This document shows, one piece after another, positions 53,200 through 62,440 of a stretch of 64,000 bases of DNA. Under the pieces are notes generated by a model. It did no database searches. It had not been told where the DNA came from and saw nothing but the letters and a program-made list of their open reading frames with translations. The DNA is from Parabacteroides sp. An277 (GTDB lineage Bacteria > Bacteroidota > Bacteroidia > Bacteroidales > Tannerellaceae). The position numbers and the translations under genes were made by a program. The stretch lies in contig NZ_NFJB01000003.1 in NCBI RefSeq assembly GCF_002159645.1, forward strand, positions 1 through 64,000. The letters are read 5' to 3'. Positions within the stretch are counted from its first letter, which is position 1, and every line of letters begins with the position of its first letter.

Positions 53200-54456
53200 T
53201 TAGTTGTTTACCTTACGTGGTTCGCCGTTCTTGAAGCTCAAGAACTCAAGCGTGTGGTAACCACGTACATTCTGTGCGGCACCGATAGTCTCGCTATCCT
53301 CATTGTAATCGCCGCTCCATTGCATCTCGTTCCAGTTCTGGGATTCCAACAACTGCACAATGGCATTCACGTCCAGAGGCCAGCTATCCATGTTCGGGTC
53401 TAATCCCCAGTTGGCAACCGGGCCAATCAAGAAGGCTTCGCTCTTTTCCCACGGTTCGCGGGCTTCCAGCCAGGCGTTGCATACATTCTCGAAGTTCGCA
53501 TCACTTGGGTTCTCGCGAAATTGATTGACAACGTCCAGTAACGTACGGTTCTTTTCTTGCAAATCTTGATAGGTCGGAAGAACGACTACATCCACAAACT
53601 GCTCCGCAATCGCATCCAGACGGTCGGTATATTCCGCTCCGCTTAACGTATTTACAAAGGGAAGCAATTCATTCAGCAATGTAGATGCTAACGTATTGCA
53701 AGCATCCATAGCCGCTACAGACTCTTCGCTATCTATATTGTTGCGGAAAGGTTGCGGAATAGCTTGGATGGCCTTTGCTGCCGCAAAGATTTGTTGCTTG
53801 ATAGTTTCATCCAGTTCCGAATTGATGGAAGCGATGAAAGTTGAAAGAGAATTTTCGCTGATATCGCCTGCATCGTCAAAATCCGAATAGGAGTTATACG
53901 CGCTCAAGTCGCCATCGATTTTGCTGACATCATTATCATCAATCCGTCCATAATAGGTATTGCGGATAGAGAAAATATTGTTCGTATAATCATCGCGCGA
54001 ATGCCAACTAAACCAAGATTCAACCGCATAAAGCCCGCCTTCGTGGTCGCCACTTACATATGTATTATACGGGTCTTGGATTTTAGCCGTACCTACTTCG
54101 TTCGCTATATTCCACATTCCGCTTTCTACCATCTCCTGGATACAAGCCAACGGGCTACTGTAAGCACCACTTGTTTGGTCTTTGAAAATAGTAGCATACG
54201 GGCCATTTCCTTCATAATCGCTTGTCCATGCATTATACAAGCTGGTAGCATCTTGGTCTAACAAAAGAGCCGTCTGGTACATGTAGTTACCCCATGCTGC
54301 CGCATTGTCGGCGGTATAATCCAAATCGTACGCACTGGTGGTGGTAGGTTCATCCGGACTGGGATTAGGATTGGGTTCATCCTCTTCCGAACATGCCGTA
54401 AAGGTACATGCCATACCTAACGCAAAAATCGCTGTGTAAAATAAGTTTTTCTTCAT
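53200..54456 (-). CDS. Imelysin-family lipoprotein
   Basis: The 418-residue protein has a lipoprotein signal (FTAC, Cys22), a Pro/Asp-rich linker and an imelysin-type helical domain with the GxHxxE motif (GYHTLE, 399-404) near the C-terminus. Imelysin proteins (IrpA, IcmP, EfeO-like) are iron-regulated and are thought to bind iron or heme; peptidase activity was proposed for some. It lies 42 bp after the porin gene and before the di-heme oxidoreductase gene. Confidence 0.9.
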   Translation of the reverse strand: MKKNLFYTAIFALGMACTFTACSEEDEPNPNPSPDEPTTTSAYDLDYTADNAAAWGNYMYQTALLLDQDATSLYNAWTSDYEGNGPYATIFKDQTSGAYSSPLACIQEMVESGMWNIANEVGTAKIQDPYNTYVSGDHEGGLYAVESWFSWHSRDDYTNNIFSIRNTYYGRIDDNDVSKIDGDLSAYNSYSDFDDAGDISENSLSTFIASINSELDETIKQQIFAAAKAIQAIPQPFRNNIDSEESVAAMDACNTLASTLLNELLPFVNTLSGAEYTDRLDAIAEQFVDVVVLPTYQDLQEKNRTLLDVVNQFRENPSDANFENVCNAWLEAREPWEKSEAFLIGPVANWGLDPNMDSWPLDVNAIVQLLESQNWNEMQWSGDYNEDSETIGAAQNVRGYHTLEFLSFKNGEPRKVNN

Positions 54457-54498
54457 TTTTATTTGATATTTAATAGTTGTTGTTTTGCTAAAGTCATT

Positions 54499-55830
54499 TT
54501 ATTTGCTCCAGAACCAGCCGACGTAGGCCACGGCAAGGCTGAATTCGTTTTCACTGTTATATTGTCCGCCGCCTATCTTACGAGTTGTATAATCGGCCTT
54601 TACCACCAAGTTGGGCAATGCATACCAGTTCAAACCAGCTGTCCACATGCTTACTTTGTTGCGTAAGTCCATCACATCCCGTCCGGCTCCTTCCTGCTGC
54701 GGATTGTAATATTCATAGCGGGCGAACGGATAGATAACCGGTACCTTCGGATTGTCTTTGCAAATGGAACGCAGGTTAAAACCAACCTCGCCTCCGTAGC
54801 TGACGGCATGTTTCGCAATCGGCGTGGTGCGTGTATACGGTGAAAGTCCGGATATGGTTGCATTGATTTGCGTTAACATATCTGAATGGCTCAGATTACC
54901 ATAAATCATATTTGCCCGTGCCGTGACGTATTTGTTCTTATATTGCGCATCTGCCGAATAAATCCACAAAGAGACATTGTCGCCAATGCGGGAATACTCA
55001 TTCAGTTTATCCGAATTGGCCGCTACATTATTACAATAGTAAACTGAACCACCCACTTTCAAGCCCGGCACACCGTTGTAGTTCAACCGTGCTACGTAGG
55101 CAGGCGAAGTGAAGTTATCCGTCTCAAAGATGCCTTGCTTCCCTCCTTGTACCCAATTATTGCGGTCGAAACCATTGGCATTCAACCCGGCTACGACCAT
55201 GGCTTGATAATTAAAGCTCGTATATTCTTTACCGAACGTACCGAAGAACTCGATACCCGTTTCATGCCAGGTAGAAGGAATGATGCTTGTTTCACCTTCC
55301 GGACGGGATGTCCCGAAGAAATTAATAGGCTCGTGATGTTCATTTGTCAGTCCGACGGGCACAATCAAATGTCCTGCACGTACGTTGAACGCCGGATGAA
55401 TCAAGCGTGTGATATGGAACTGCTCCAGGGCTACTTCGCCACCTTTTTCTACTTCCGTTTCATATTCGCCATTCTCGGTATTCTCGATTTCGTATGCCGT
55501 CCCTGTTCCTCCAGCCTCAAATTCGATTTCCGCACCCAATATCCATTTGGAGTTGAACTTATAATCGAAGGCCAACACAAAGCGTGGAATCGAGATTTCA
55601 TTCCGATGGTCTTTTGCATTTCCGTTAGACGTTCCCCGGAAACGATTAATACCATAGTCCATGAATTTGGCAAGTACCTCGCCATAACCACCCACGCGGA
55701 ACTTATCGTATCCGCTTGCATAAATCGCTTCGGATTGTTCAGCAGGCGAAAGTTCGCTATGGCTCTCTTGCGCTACCAAAGGTCCTGCCGCACATAAAGA
55801 TAAAACCAGTAAATTTGCTAATCTTTTCAT
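54499..55830 (-). CDS. Outer membrane porin, first gene of the cluster
   Basis: The 443-residue protein has a signal peptide (MKRLANLLVLSLCAAGPLVAQ) and a barrel with the pattern FRVGGYGEVLAKFMDYGINRF and a terminal VGWFWSK. It resembles Bacteroidetes OprP-like or other outer membrane porins. It is the first gene of the leftward iron/heme cluster, behind a strong promoter with a perfect upstream palindrome. The substrate is not known; an iron or heme compound is inferred from context. Confidence 0.8.
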   Translation of the reverse strand: MKRLANLLVLSLCAAGPLVAQESHSELSPAEQSEAIYASGYDKFRVGGYGEVLAKFMDYGINRFRGTSNGNAKDHRNEISIPRFVLAFDYKFNSKWILGAEIEFEAGGTGTAYEIENTENGEYETEVEKGGEVALEQFHITRLIHPAFNVRAGHLIVPVGLTNEHHEPINFFGTSRPEGETSIIPSTWHETGIEFFGTFGKEYTSFNYQAMVVAGLNANGFDRNNWVQGGKQGIFETDNFTSPAYVARLNYNGVPGLKVGGSVYYCNNVAANSDKLNEYSRIGDNVSLWIYSADAQYKNKYVTARANMIYGNLSHSDMLTQINATISGLSPYTRTTPIAKHAVSYGGEVGFNLRSICKDNPKVPVIYPFARYEYYNPQQEGAGRDVMDLRNKVSMWTAGLNWYALPNLVVKADYTTRKIGGGQYNSENEFSLAVAYVGWFWSK

Positions 55831-55849
55831 CTTGTTTTAAAATTTTGGG

Positions 55850-55880
55850 CAAAGGTAGGCGAGTTGCAAGCGGCAAGCAA
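55850..55880 (-). promoter_or_regulatory. Promoter of the porin-imelysin cluster
   Basis: On the minus strand TTG (55880-55878), a 20-bp spacer and TACCTTTG (55857-55850), 20 bp before the start codon. Confidence 0.75.
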
Positions 55881-55889
55881 TCCCCCTAA

Positions 55890-55927
55890 ATGGGTAAAAA
55901 TGGGGTTCCGTTACCTACATGTAGGTA
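55890..55927. promoter_or_regulatory. Candidate operator: 16-bp palindrome plus a half site
   Basis: TACCTACATGTAGGTA (55912-55927) is a perfect palindrome about 40 bp upstream of the -33 box. It has the form of two inverted heptamers separated by AT, as NarL/FixJ-type proteins use. A further heptamer-like ATGGGTA lies at 55890-55896. The cluster's own LuxR/NarL-type regulator is a plausible binder. Confidence 0.5.
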
Positions 55928-56051
55928 GTTTGGGGCGAAAAAGGTGGAATTTTATCGTACTAAATCGGGTGATTTATGCCTATAATCGACGATGTTTACC
56001 ATTATATTATTAATAAAGTATCCCTAAAGATTTTCACATCGTTTATTTTCC

Positions 56052-56059
56052 TATTTTTG
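56052..56059 (+). promoter_or_regulatory. -7 box of the radical SAM/lipoprotein operon
   Basis: TATTTTTG, with a T-rich -33 region. It predicts a 5' leader of about 135 nt before 56202, with no obvious structure or leader peptide seen. Confidence 0.5.
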
Positions 56060-56201
56060 CAGGGCAAACCTGTTTTTGTTTCAGGTGAAGCAGCTTTTTG
56101 GTAACCCTTATTCATCTTTATTTGTAGTAGTGGAAAGAAAAGGAAGGGTGGCCTTTCTCGTGCGGTGGAATATATTTAATAATAAAAATAGATAAGTAAG
56201 A

Positions 56202-56693
56202 ATGAAGAAGCTAACGACAACACGCGTGCTTTCCGGTCTGCTTGCCTTGCTGGGTTTCTCTGCATGTGATGAAAATGGGGGAGGAATGACGGAAGAATAT
56301 GGTTCTCCTACCGTAGATTTTCAAATAAAAGGGCAAGTGACGGATGCGGAGGGCAATCCGATTGAAGGTATTCAGGTTATTACAAAGCCTGCGTATGGTG
56401 TTTATACCGATGTAACGAATGTAACGAACGGTAGCTGGAAAAAGGCAGATACGACTTATACCGATGCAGAAGGAAACTTTGAGTCGTCTTTATTGCAAAA
56501 CGTTGCAATGGAAGGCAAACTTCTATTTGAAGATGTAGATGGAGAAGCCAATGGCGGTACTTTCCAAACGGATTCGGCCAGCTTGCAAGAGGCAGAGGCT
56601 GTTCAATTGGAAGAAGGGCACGGTTGGTATGACGGACGTTATGAACTGACCCTCAATAAACAACTCACGAAAGAAGAACCTAAACAGGATTGA
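56202..56693 (+). CDS. Radical SAM-associated lipoprotein, paralog 1
   Basis: The 163-residue lipoprotein (LLGFSAC, Cys22) carries [29 protein letters not shown], a carboxypeptidase-regulatory-like beta-sandwich that is shared with the second lipoprotein at 57779. Its length and lipobox match the family annotated as radical SAM-associated putative lipoproteins in Bacteroidetes. The radical SAM gene starts within 3 bp. It is a likely substrate or partner of the enzyme. It has no Cys other than the lipobox one. Confidence 0.85.
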   Translation: MKKLTTTRVLSGLLALLGFSACDENGGGMTEEYGSPTVDFQIKGQVTDAEGNPIEGIQVITKPAYGVYTDVTNVTNGSWKKADTTYTDAEGNFESSLLQNVAMEGKLLFEDVDGEANGGTFQTDSASLQEAEAVQLEEGHGWYDGRYELTLNKQLTKEEPKQD

Positions 56694-56695
56694 AG

Positions 56696-57775
56696 ATGGA
56701 AAAGATAACGCCCCTTACGTTGCGCCATCGCTTCGGCTTGGAGATTGCTCGCAAGCTGAGGCAAGAGCAGATAAAGGAGCATCCGCTCCGGCAACTTTTC
56801 TGGGAATGTACGCTTCGGTGTAACTTGCATTGCCGGCATTGCGGGAGTGATTGCAAGAAAGAGGCGGGGTTTGCGGATATGCCTTTGCAGGATTTCCTCC
56901 GTGTGCTCGACCAAGTGGGCGAACGGACCGACCCGCACAAAGTATTTGTCATCTTGACGGGCGGCGAACCGTTGGTGCGCGAGGACTTGGAGGTGTGCGG
57001 ACGGGCGATTTACGAACGAGGCTTCCCCTGGGGCATGGTGACGAACGGATTGTATCTGACGCGCGACCGGCTGAATCGACTCCGGGCGGCTGGATTGCAT
57101 ACGGCGACGGTCAGTCTCGACGGGTTGGAGGCAGAGCATAATTGGATGCGTGGACGTCCGGAGAGTTTTGAGCGGGCACTTGACGCTATCCGTTTCTTGG
57201 TAGAAGCTACGGATGTGATTTTTGATGTGGTCACTTGTGTGAACCGTCGCAATATCGCCCAATTGGAAGCAATCAAGCAGTTACTAATCGATACCGGAGT
57301 GAAGCGTTGGCGTGTCTTTACTATCTTCCCGACTGGGCGTGCGGCGAAAGACCCGGCATTACAACTGACGGGCGAGGAGTTTCGCCGTGTGATGGAATTT
57401 ATCCGCACGACCCGTAAGGAGGGGCATATCCAGCTGTCGTATGGTTGCGAAGGTTTCTTAGGGAATTATGAAGGCGAGGTGCGTGACCATCTGTTCTTTT
57501 GCCAGGCAGGCGTCGTGGTGGGTTCGGTGTTGATAGACGGTTCGATATCGGCCTGTCCCAGTATCCGTGCCGATTACCACCAAGGCAATATCTACCAAGA
57601 TAACTTTATGGATGTTTGGGAGCAACGTTTCCAGCCTTATCGAGACCGGGAATGGATGCGTACCGGCGATTGTGCCACCTGCAAATATTTCCGTTATTGC
57701 CTTGGCAACGGTATGCACTTGCGCGACGGAGAAGGAAAACTGATGTTTTGTCATTTAAAACGATTGGAGGAATAA
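56696..57775 (+). CDS. Radical SAM/SPASM enzyme of the rSAM/lipoprotein system
   Basis: The start at 56696 is preferred over a TTG at 56690. The 359-residue enzyme has the 4Fe-4S motif CNLHCRHC (Cys42, Cys46, Cys49) near the N-terminus, and a Cys-rich C-terminal SPASM-like region (ACPSIRADYHQGNI; GDCATCKYFRYC; MFCH) for auxiliary clusters. Such enzymes usually modify peptides or proteins by a radical mechanism. It is flanked by two paralogous lipoprotein genes, 2 bp and 3 bp away. The chemistry and target are unknown. Confidence 0.9.
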   Translation: MEKITPLTLRHRFGLEIARKLRQEQIKEHPLRQLFWECTLRCNLHCRHCGSDCKKEAGFADMPLQDFLRVLDQVGERTDPHKVFVILTGGEPLVREDLEVCGRAIYERGFPWGMVTNGLYLTRDRLNRLRAAGLHTATVSLDGLEAEHNWMRGRPESFERALDAIRFLVEATDVIFDVVTCVNRRNIAQLEAIKQLLIDTGVKRWRVFTIFPTGRAAKDPALQLTGEEFRRVMEFIRTTRKEGHIQLSYGCEGFLGNYEGEVRDHLFFCQAGVVVGSVLIDGSISACPSIRADYHQGNIYQDNFMDVWEQRFQPYRDREWMRTGDCATCKYFRYCLGNGMHLRDGEGKLMFCHLKRLEE

Positions 57776-57778
57776 CGT

Positions 57779-58210
57779 ATGAAGAGAATCAATCAAGCCA
57801 TTCATGGCATTCTTTCGGCCCTTTTGGCCCTTTTAGGGTTTGGCTCTTGTGGAATTGTTGAGGATGAATATGGTTCGCCTTACGCAGAATATCAGGTAAA
57901 AGGGCAAGTGACGGATGAAGAAGGGAATCCGATTGAAGGCATTCGTGTGACGTTTGAAACGTCTCCGGATACGCTGTATACGGATGCAAATGGTCATTTC
58001 GAGTCAAAAGAAATAAGAAACGTAGCAGTCTATGGGAAGATAAAGTTTAAAGACATCGACGGTTCGGCTCATGGCTCTTTCCTTCCCGACTCAGCCGACT
58101 TAGCAAACTTAGAGCAGAAGCAAATCGAAAAAGGGGATGGCAATTGGTATGAAGGAAAGTTTGAAATAAATGTACAGCAACAACTGAAATCCTCCCCGGA
58201 AGGTAAATAA
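57779..58210 (+). CDS. Radical SAM-associated lipoprotein, paralog 2
   Basis: The 143-residue lipoprotein (LLGFGSC, Cys24) shares [22 protein letters not shown] and the FKDIDG or FEDVDG block with the first lipoprotein at 56202, so the two arose by duplication. It begins 3 bp after the radical SAM stop codon. The C-terminal end ([13 protein letters not shown]) also parallels its paralog (YDGRYELTLNKQL). The RNase P RNA gene converges just downstream. Confidence 0.85.
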   Translation: MKRINQAIHGILSALLALLGFGSCGIVEDEYGSPYAEYQVKGQVTDEEGNPIEGIRVTFETSPDTLYTDANGHFESKEIRNVAVYGKIKFKDIDGSAHGSFLPDSADLANLEQKQIEKGDGNWYEGKFEINVQQQLKSSPEGK

Positions 58211-58215
58211 AAGAA

Positions 58216-58588
58216 ACGCAGTCCGCCTATAAGCCGGGTTCTGTGCCCGGCACCGTAAGGTGCCGGGTGTCTGCCATTTATCTGGTCTTGCCGTCACCGG
58301 CAAGCTCGAGCGATCTACCCCTCAGCATCGGACGGGCCGCCCTACATACGCTGATATACATGACCTTGCAACCCATAAGGCGTACGGCTCCCCTTGTTGC
58401 CAAGCGGGACGGTGAGCTCTTACCTCGCCTTTTCACCCTTACCGGAGGTTCCCCTCTCCGGCGGTTCTTTTCTGTTACGCTACTCAAACCTTGCGGCCTG
58501 CTTCCCGTTAGGAAATATGGTGCCCTGTGTTGCCCGGACTTTCCTCACGCTTCCCGAAGGAAACGAGCGACAGACCGGCGGACTGCGC
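58216..58588 (-). ncRNA. rnpB: RNase P RNA (class A)
   Basis: On the minus strand the RNA starts GCGCAGTCCGCC, which pairs with GGCGGACTGCG at the 3' end (helix P1). Conserved text GAGGAAAGTCCGGGC (near 58553) and the 3' element ACAGAACCCGGCTTATAGGCGG are both present, and the length of about 373 nt is normal. A TATCTTTG promoter box lies at 58594-58601 and a T-rich end follows P1. Confidence 0.95.
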
Positions 58589-58593
58589 GGGTG

Positions 58594-58601
58594 CAAAGAT
58601 A
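58594..58601 (-). promoter_or_regulatory. -7 box for rnpB
   Basis: The complement reads TATCTTTG, 6 bp before the expected RNA 5' end. Confidence 0.65.
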
Positions 58602-58783
58602 CGCATTTGTTTGGAATCGGCGTTTCATTCCCGCCAAAGAAACGTTGATTTTTGCAATTCTGTGGTGGCACGGCGGCTTTCGTACCTGGTTAGAAACGTG
58701 GCTTAGGGGCGGAATGGGTAGCCCAATGCGTTTTCTTCGGTATATTTCGAAGGGCAGAGGATGCGAGTTGACTTTTTATTTAC

Positions 58784-58791
58784 TAATTTTG
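58784..58791 (+). promoter_or_regulatory. -7 box before valS
   Basis: TAATTTTG lies 40 bp before the valS ATG at 58831. A TTGAC sits only 13 bp upstream, too close to be a normal -33 box. Confidence 0.45.
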
Positions 58792-58830
58792 CGCCGAGAA
58801 ATTCAGATTGTAATAAATAGAAAACAAAAT

Positions 58831-61458
58831 ATGGAATTAGCGAGTAAGTATAATCCTGCCGATGTGGAAGGGAAATGGTACCAGTATTGGCTGGACAACA
58901 AACTATTCAGTTCGAAACCCGACGGACGAGAGCCGTACACCATTGTCATCCCGCCGCCCAACGTGACCGGTGTGCTCCACATGGGACACATGCTGAACAA
59001 TACCATCCAAGATATCCTTGTCCGCCGTGCCCGTATGCAGGGAAAGAATGCTTGCTGGGTGCCGGGCACAGACCACGCCTCGATTGCCACCGAAGCCAAA
59101 GTGGTGAACAAGTTGGCGCAAGAGGGCATCAAGAAAACAGACCTGAGCCGCGAAGAGTTCCTGAAGCACGCCTGGGCATGGACGGAGGAACACGGCGGCA
59201 TCATCTTGAAGCAGCTCCGCAAGTTAGGGGCTTCGTGCGATTGGGACCGCACTGCCTTCACGATGGACGAAACGCGCAGCAAGAGCGTCATCCGCGTCTT
59301 TGTGGATTTATATAACAAGGGACTCATCTACCGTGGCGTCCGGATGGTGAATTGGGACCCGAAAGCCCTGACCGCCCTGAGCGACGAGGAGGTTATTTAT
59401 AAGGAAGAGCATAGCAAACTCTACTATTTGAGATATTATATTGCCGGGGACCCGGAAGGACGTTACGCGGTGGTAGCTACCACTCGCCCGGAAACCATCA
59501 TGGGTGATACGGCGATGTGTATCAACCCGAACGACCCGAAGAACCAGTGGCTAAGAGGCAAGCAGGTGATTGTCCCGCTGGTGAACCGCGTCATTCCGGT
59601 AATCGAAGATGATTACGTGGATATCGAATTTGGTACGGGATGTTTGAAAGTGACTCCGGCACACGACGTGAACGACTACATGCTGGGCGATAAACATAAC
59701 CTGCAAAGCATCGATATCTTCAACGACAACGGTACGCTGAGCGAAGCTGCCGGACTTTATGTCGGCATGGACCGCTTCGACGTCCGCAAGCAAATCGAGA
59801 AGGATTTGGAGGAGGCCGGACTGTTGGAAAAGGTAGAGGCTTACACCAACAAGGTGGGATTCTCGGAACGTACCAACGTGCCCATCGAACCGAAGCTCTC
59901 GATGCAGTGGTTCCTCAAGATGCAGCACTTTGCCGACATGGCATTGCCGCCGGTCATGAACGACGAACTGAAGTTCTTCCCGCCGAAGTACAAGAATACG
60001 TACCGCAACTGGTTGGAGAACATCAAGGACTGGTGCATCAGCCGCCAGCTCTGGTGGGGACACCGCATCCCGGCTTACTATCTTCCCCAAGGCGGATATG
60101 TAGTAGCCGAAACACCGGAAGAGGCACTGAAATTAGCGCAAGAGAAGACCGGAAATGCCGCTTTGACACTTGCTGATTTGCGTCAGGACGAAGACTGCCT
60201 TGATACGTGGTTCTCATCATGGCTCTGGCCTATCTCGCTGTTCAATGGCATCCTCGACCCAGACAATGAGGAAATCAAATACTACTACCCGACGAGCGAC
60301 TTGGTAACGGGTCCGGACATCATCTTCTTCTGGGTGGCACGTATGATTATGGCAGGTTACGAATACAAACACGATATGCCGTTCCGCAACGTGTACTTCA
60401 CCGGCATCGTGCGCGATAAAATCGGACGCAAGATGTCGAAGTCGTTAGGCAACTCGCCCGACCCGCTGGAACTGATAGAGAAATACGGTGCCGACGGTGT
60501 GCGCATGGGTATGATGCTCTCGGCTCCTGCCGGAAACGATATCCTGTTCGACGATGCGCTGTGCGAACAGGGACGTAACTTCAACAACAAAATATGGAAC
60601 GCCTTCCGTCTGGTGAAGGGATGGAACGTGGCTGACATCGAACAACCGGAATATGCCAAACTCGCCACGGCTTGGTTTGAAGCCATGCTAGCCAAGACTG
60701 CAGCCGAGGTGGACGACCTGTTCTCGAAATACCGCCTGAGCGAAGCCCTGATGGTCGTGTACAAACTCTTCTGGGACGAGTTCTCGAGTTGGTATCTGGA
60801 GATTATCAAACCGGCATACGGTCAGCCTATCGACCATACTACCTACGAAAAGACCTTGTCGTTCTTCGACACCTTGCTGAAGCTCCTGCATCCGTTCATG
60901 CCCTTCATTACCGAAGAGTTGTGGCAGCACATTTACGACCGTCAGCCGGGCGAAAGCATCATGGTACAGACGCTGTCCACGCCGAATACATTCGACGAAG
61001 CCATCATCGCGCAGTTTGAAGCGGCTAAAGAGGTCATCAGTGGCGTTCGTACGATTCGCTTGCAGAAGAACATCGCGCAGAAGGAGGCATTGACGTTGGA
61101 AGTAGTGGGTACACATCCGCTGGCAGCCTTCGATTCGGTGATTGCCAAACTCTGCAATCTTTCAGCAATCTCGGCGGTGGAGAACAAGGCTGATGGTGCA
61201 GCCTCTTTCTTGGTGGGTACGACCGAATATGCCGTTCCGCTGGGTAATCTGATTAATGTAGAGGAAGAGTTGAAGAAGCTCGAAGCCGACTTGAAATACC
61301 AAGAGGGATTCCTGCAAAGCGTCCTGAAGAAGCTCGGCAACGAGAAGTTTGTCAGCAAAGCACCGGCCAATGTCATCGAAATGGAACGCAAGAAGCAATC
61401 CGATGCCGAGACGAAAATCGCCGCGCTGAAGGAAAGCATCGCCGCATTGCGGAAGTAA
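58831..61458 (+). CDS. valS: Valyl-tRNA synthetase
   Basis: The true start is 58831 ([20 protein letters not shown]), giving 875 residues. An in-frame extension back to 58243 reads through the antisense of rnpB and should not be used. Class I landmarks are [21 protein letters not shown] (HIGH type) and the KMSKS loop in [13 protein letters not shown]. The editing domain ([14 protein letters not shown]) and the C-terminal coiled coil (from ~805) are present. It charges tRNA-Val. Confidence 0.98.
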   Translation: MELASKYNPADVEGKWYQYWLDNKLFSSKPDGREPYTIVIPPPNVTGVLHMGHMLNNTIQDILVRRARMQGKNACWVPGTDHASIATEAKVVNKLAQEGIKKTDLSREEFLKHAWAWTEEHGGIILKQLRKLGASCDWDRTAFTMDETRSKSVIRVFVDLYNKGLIYRGVRMVNWDPKALTALSDEEVIYKEEHSKLYYLRYYIAGDPEGRYAVVATTRPETIMGDTAMCINPNDPKNQWLRGKQVIVPLVNRVIPVIEDDYVDIEFGTGCLKVTPAHDVNDYMLGDKHNLQSIDIFNDNGTLSEAAGLYVGMDRFDVRKQIEKDLEEAGLLEKVEAYTNKVGFSERTNVPIEPKLSMQWFLKMQHFADMALPPVMNDELKFFPPKYKNTYRNWLENIKDWCISRQLWWGHRIPAYYLPQGGYVVAETPEEALKLAQEKTGNAALTLADLRQDEDCLDTWFSSWLWPISLFNGILDPDNEEIKYYYPTSDLVTGPDIIFFWVARMIMAGYEYKHDMPFRNVYFTGIVRDKIGRKMSKSLGNSPDPLELIEKYGADGVRMGMMLSAPAGNDILFDDALCEQGRNFNNKIWNAFRLVKGWNVADIEQPEYAKLATAWFEAMLAKTAAEVDDLFSKYRLSEALMVVYKLFWDEFSSWYLEIIKPAYGQPIDHTTYEKTLSFFDTLLKLLHPFMPFITEELWQHIYDRQPGESIMVQTLSTPNTFDEAIIAQFEAAKEVISGVRTIRLQKNIAQKEALTLEVVGTHPLAAFDSVIAKLCNLSAISAVENKADGAASFLVGTTEYAVPLGNLINVEEELKKLEADLKYQEGFLQSVLKKLGNEKFVSKAPANVIEMERKKQSDAETKIAALKESIAALRK

Positions 61459-61476
61459 CCAGCCGCATCATAAAAT

Positions 61477-61540
61477 AAACACAGAGACACCAAATCACGG
61501 AGTTATTCTTTGCTCCGTGTCTTGGTGTCTCTGTGTTTTT
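61477..61540. terminator. Bidirectional terminator between valS and the OmpA gene
   Basis: AACACAGAGACACCAA (61478-61493) and TTGGTGTCTCTGTGTT (61522-61537) form a perfect 16-bp stem, with further pairing inside and T runs on both strands. Confidence 0.9.
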
Positions 61541-61546
61541 ATTGGC

Positions 61547-62383
61547 TTAATTCAATATCTTCAGCAGTTCGTCCAGCTTCGGGGCGATGATGATTTCGGT
61601 GCGCCGGTTCTTGCTGCGTCCTTCGGCCGTTTCATTGTCGGCTACCGGGAGGAACTCGCCGCGTCCGGAAGGTACGATTTGGAGCGGATTCACGTCGTAT
61701 TCCTTCGTCAGGATACGGACGACAGAGGTGGCGCGGATGACGCTCAGGTCCCAATTATCCGCGAACCGGGCCGTGTGGATGGGGTTCGTGTCGGTATGTC
61801 CCTCGATGTTCACATCTACGTCTCGCTGGGCGTTCAACACTTCAGCCAGTTTTGCCAAAGCCTCTTTGCCACGTGCGTCGACCGTTGCGCTACCCGATTT
61901 GAACAGCAATTTGTCCGACATCGCCACGTAAATCTTCCCATTCTCTTCGCGCACGCTCAGCTCGTCGCTGCTGAATCCCATCAGCGCGTTTTTTACGCTC
62001 TGCAGGATGCTTTGCACCCGCTCGTTCTGTGCATTTATCATGTCTTGCAGTTGGTTGATCGTCCGCTCGCGCTCGTCCAGTTCCTGCATTTTCTTGGTCA
62101 ATAGCTCGTTCAGTTTGTCCTGTTCGCCCATGTTCAGGCTCAGCATCTCCTGGTAGTTGCGGATGTTCCGCCGCATGTCGGCTGTGTCGCGTTCCAACTG
62201 AGCAAGCCGTGCCGAAAGCGCGTCGTTCGCGTCGCGGCAGTCTACAAGCTGCTGTTTCAACGCCTCTTCACGCTTCAGAGCGTCGAGCCGCCCGTTTTCA
62301 GCCAAGAGATATTTCTTCTTCGTTACGCATGACGTCGTGGCGCACATCAACACCGCCAACGCCCAATAACTCATCTTTCTCAT
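61547..62383 (-). CDS. OmpA-family lipoprotein
   Basis: The 278-residue protein has a lipoprotein signal (CATTSC, Cys19), a long coiled coil (about 25-125) and a C-terminal OmpA peptidoglycan-binding domain (about 150-270) with FKSGSATVD, NIEGHTDTNPI, NWDLSVIRATSVVRIL and SKNRRTEIIIAP. It tethers the outer membrane to the cell wall. A 40-bp array lies upstream. Confidence 0.93.
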   Translation of the reverse strand: MRKMSYWALAVLMCATTSCVTKKKYLLAENGRLDALKREEALKQQLVDCRDANDALSARLAQLERDTADMRRNIRNYQEMLSLNMGEQDKLNELLTKKMQELDERERTINQLQDMINAQNERVQSILQSVKNALMGFSSDELSVREENGKIYVAMSDKLLFKSGSATVDARGKEALAKLAEVLNAQRDVDVNIEGHTDTNPIHTARFADNWDLSVIRATSVVRILTKEYDVNPLQIVPSGRGEFLPVADNETAEGRSKNRRTEIIIAPKLDELLKILN

Positions 62384-62440
62384 ATTGTTCTCGTTTGTTA
62401 TCTTATGAATGAATTTGTCTTATCTTTCCAGCGTCGTGGA

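Noticed and set aside
58243-58830. 196-codon N-terminal extension of valyl-tRNA synthetase
   Set aside because: It crosses the antisense of rnpB and is not similar to any ValS N-terminus; a normal start exists at 58831.
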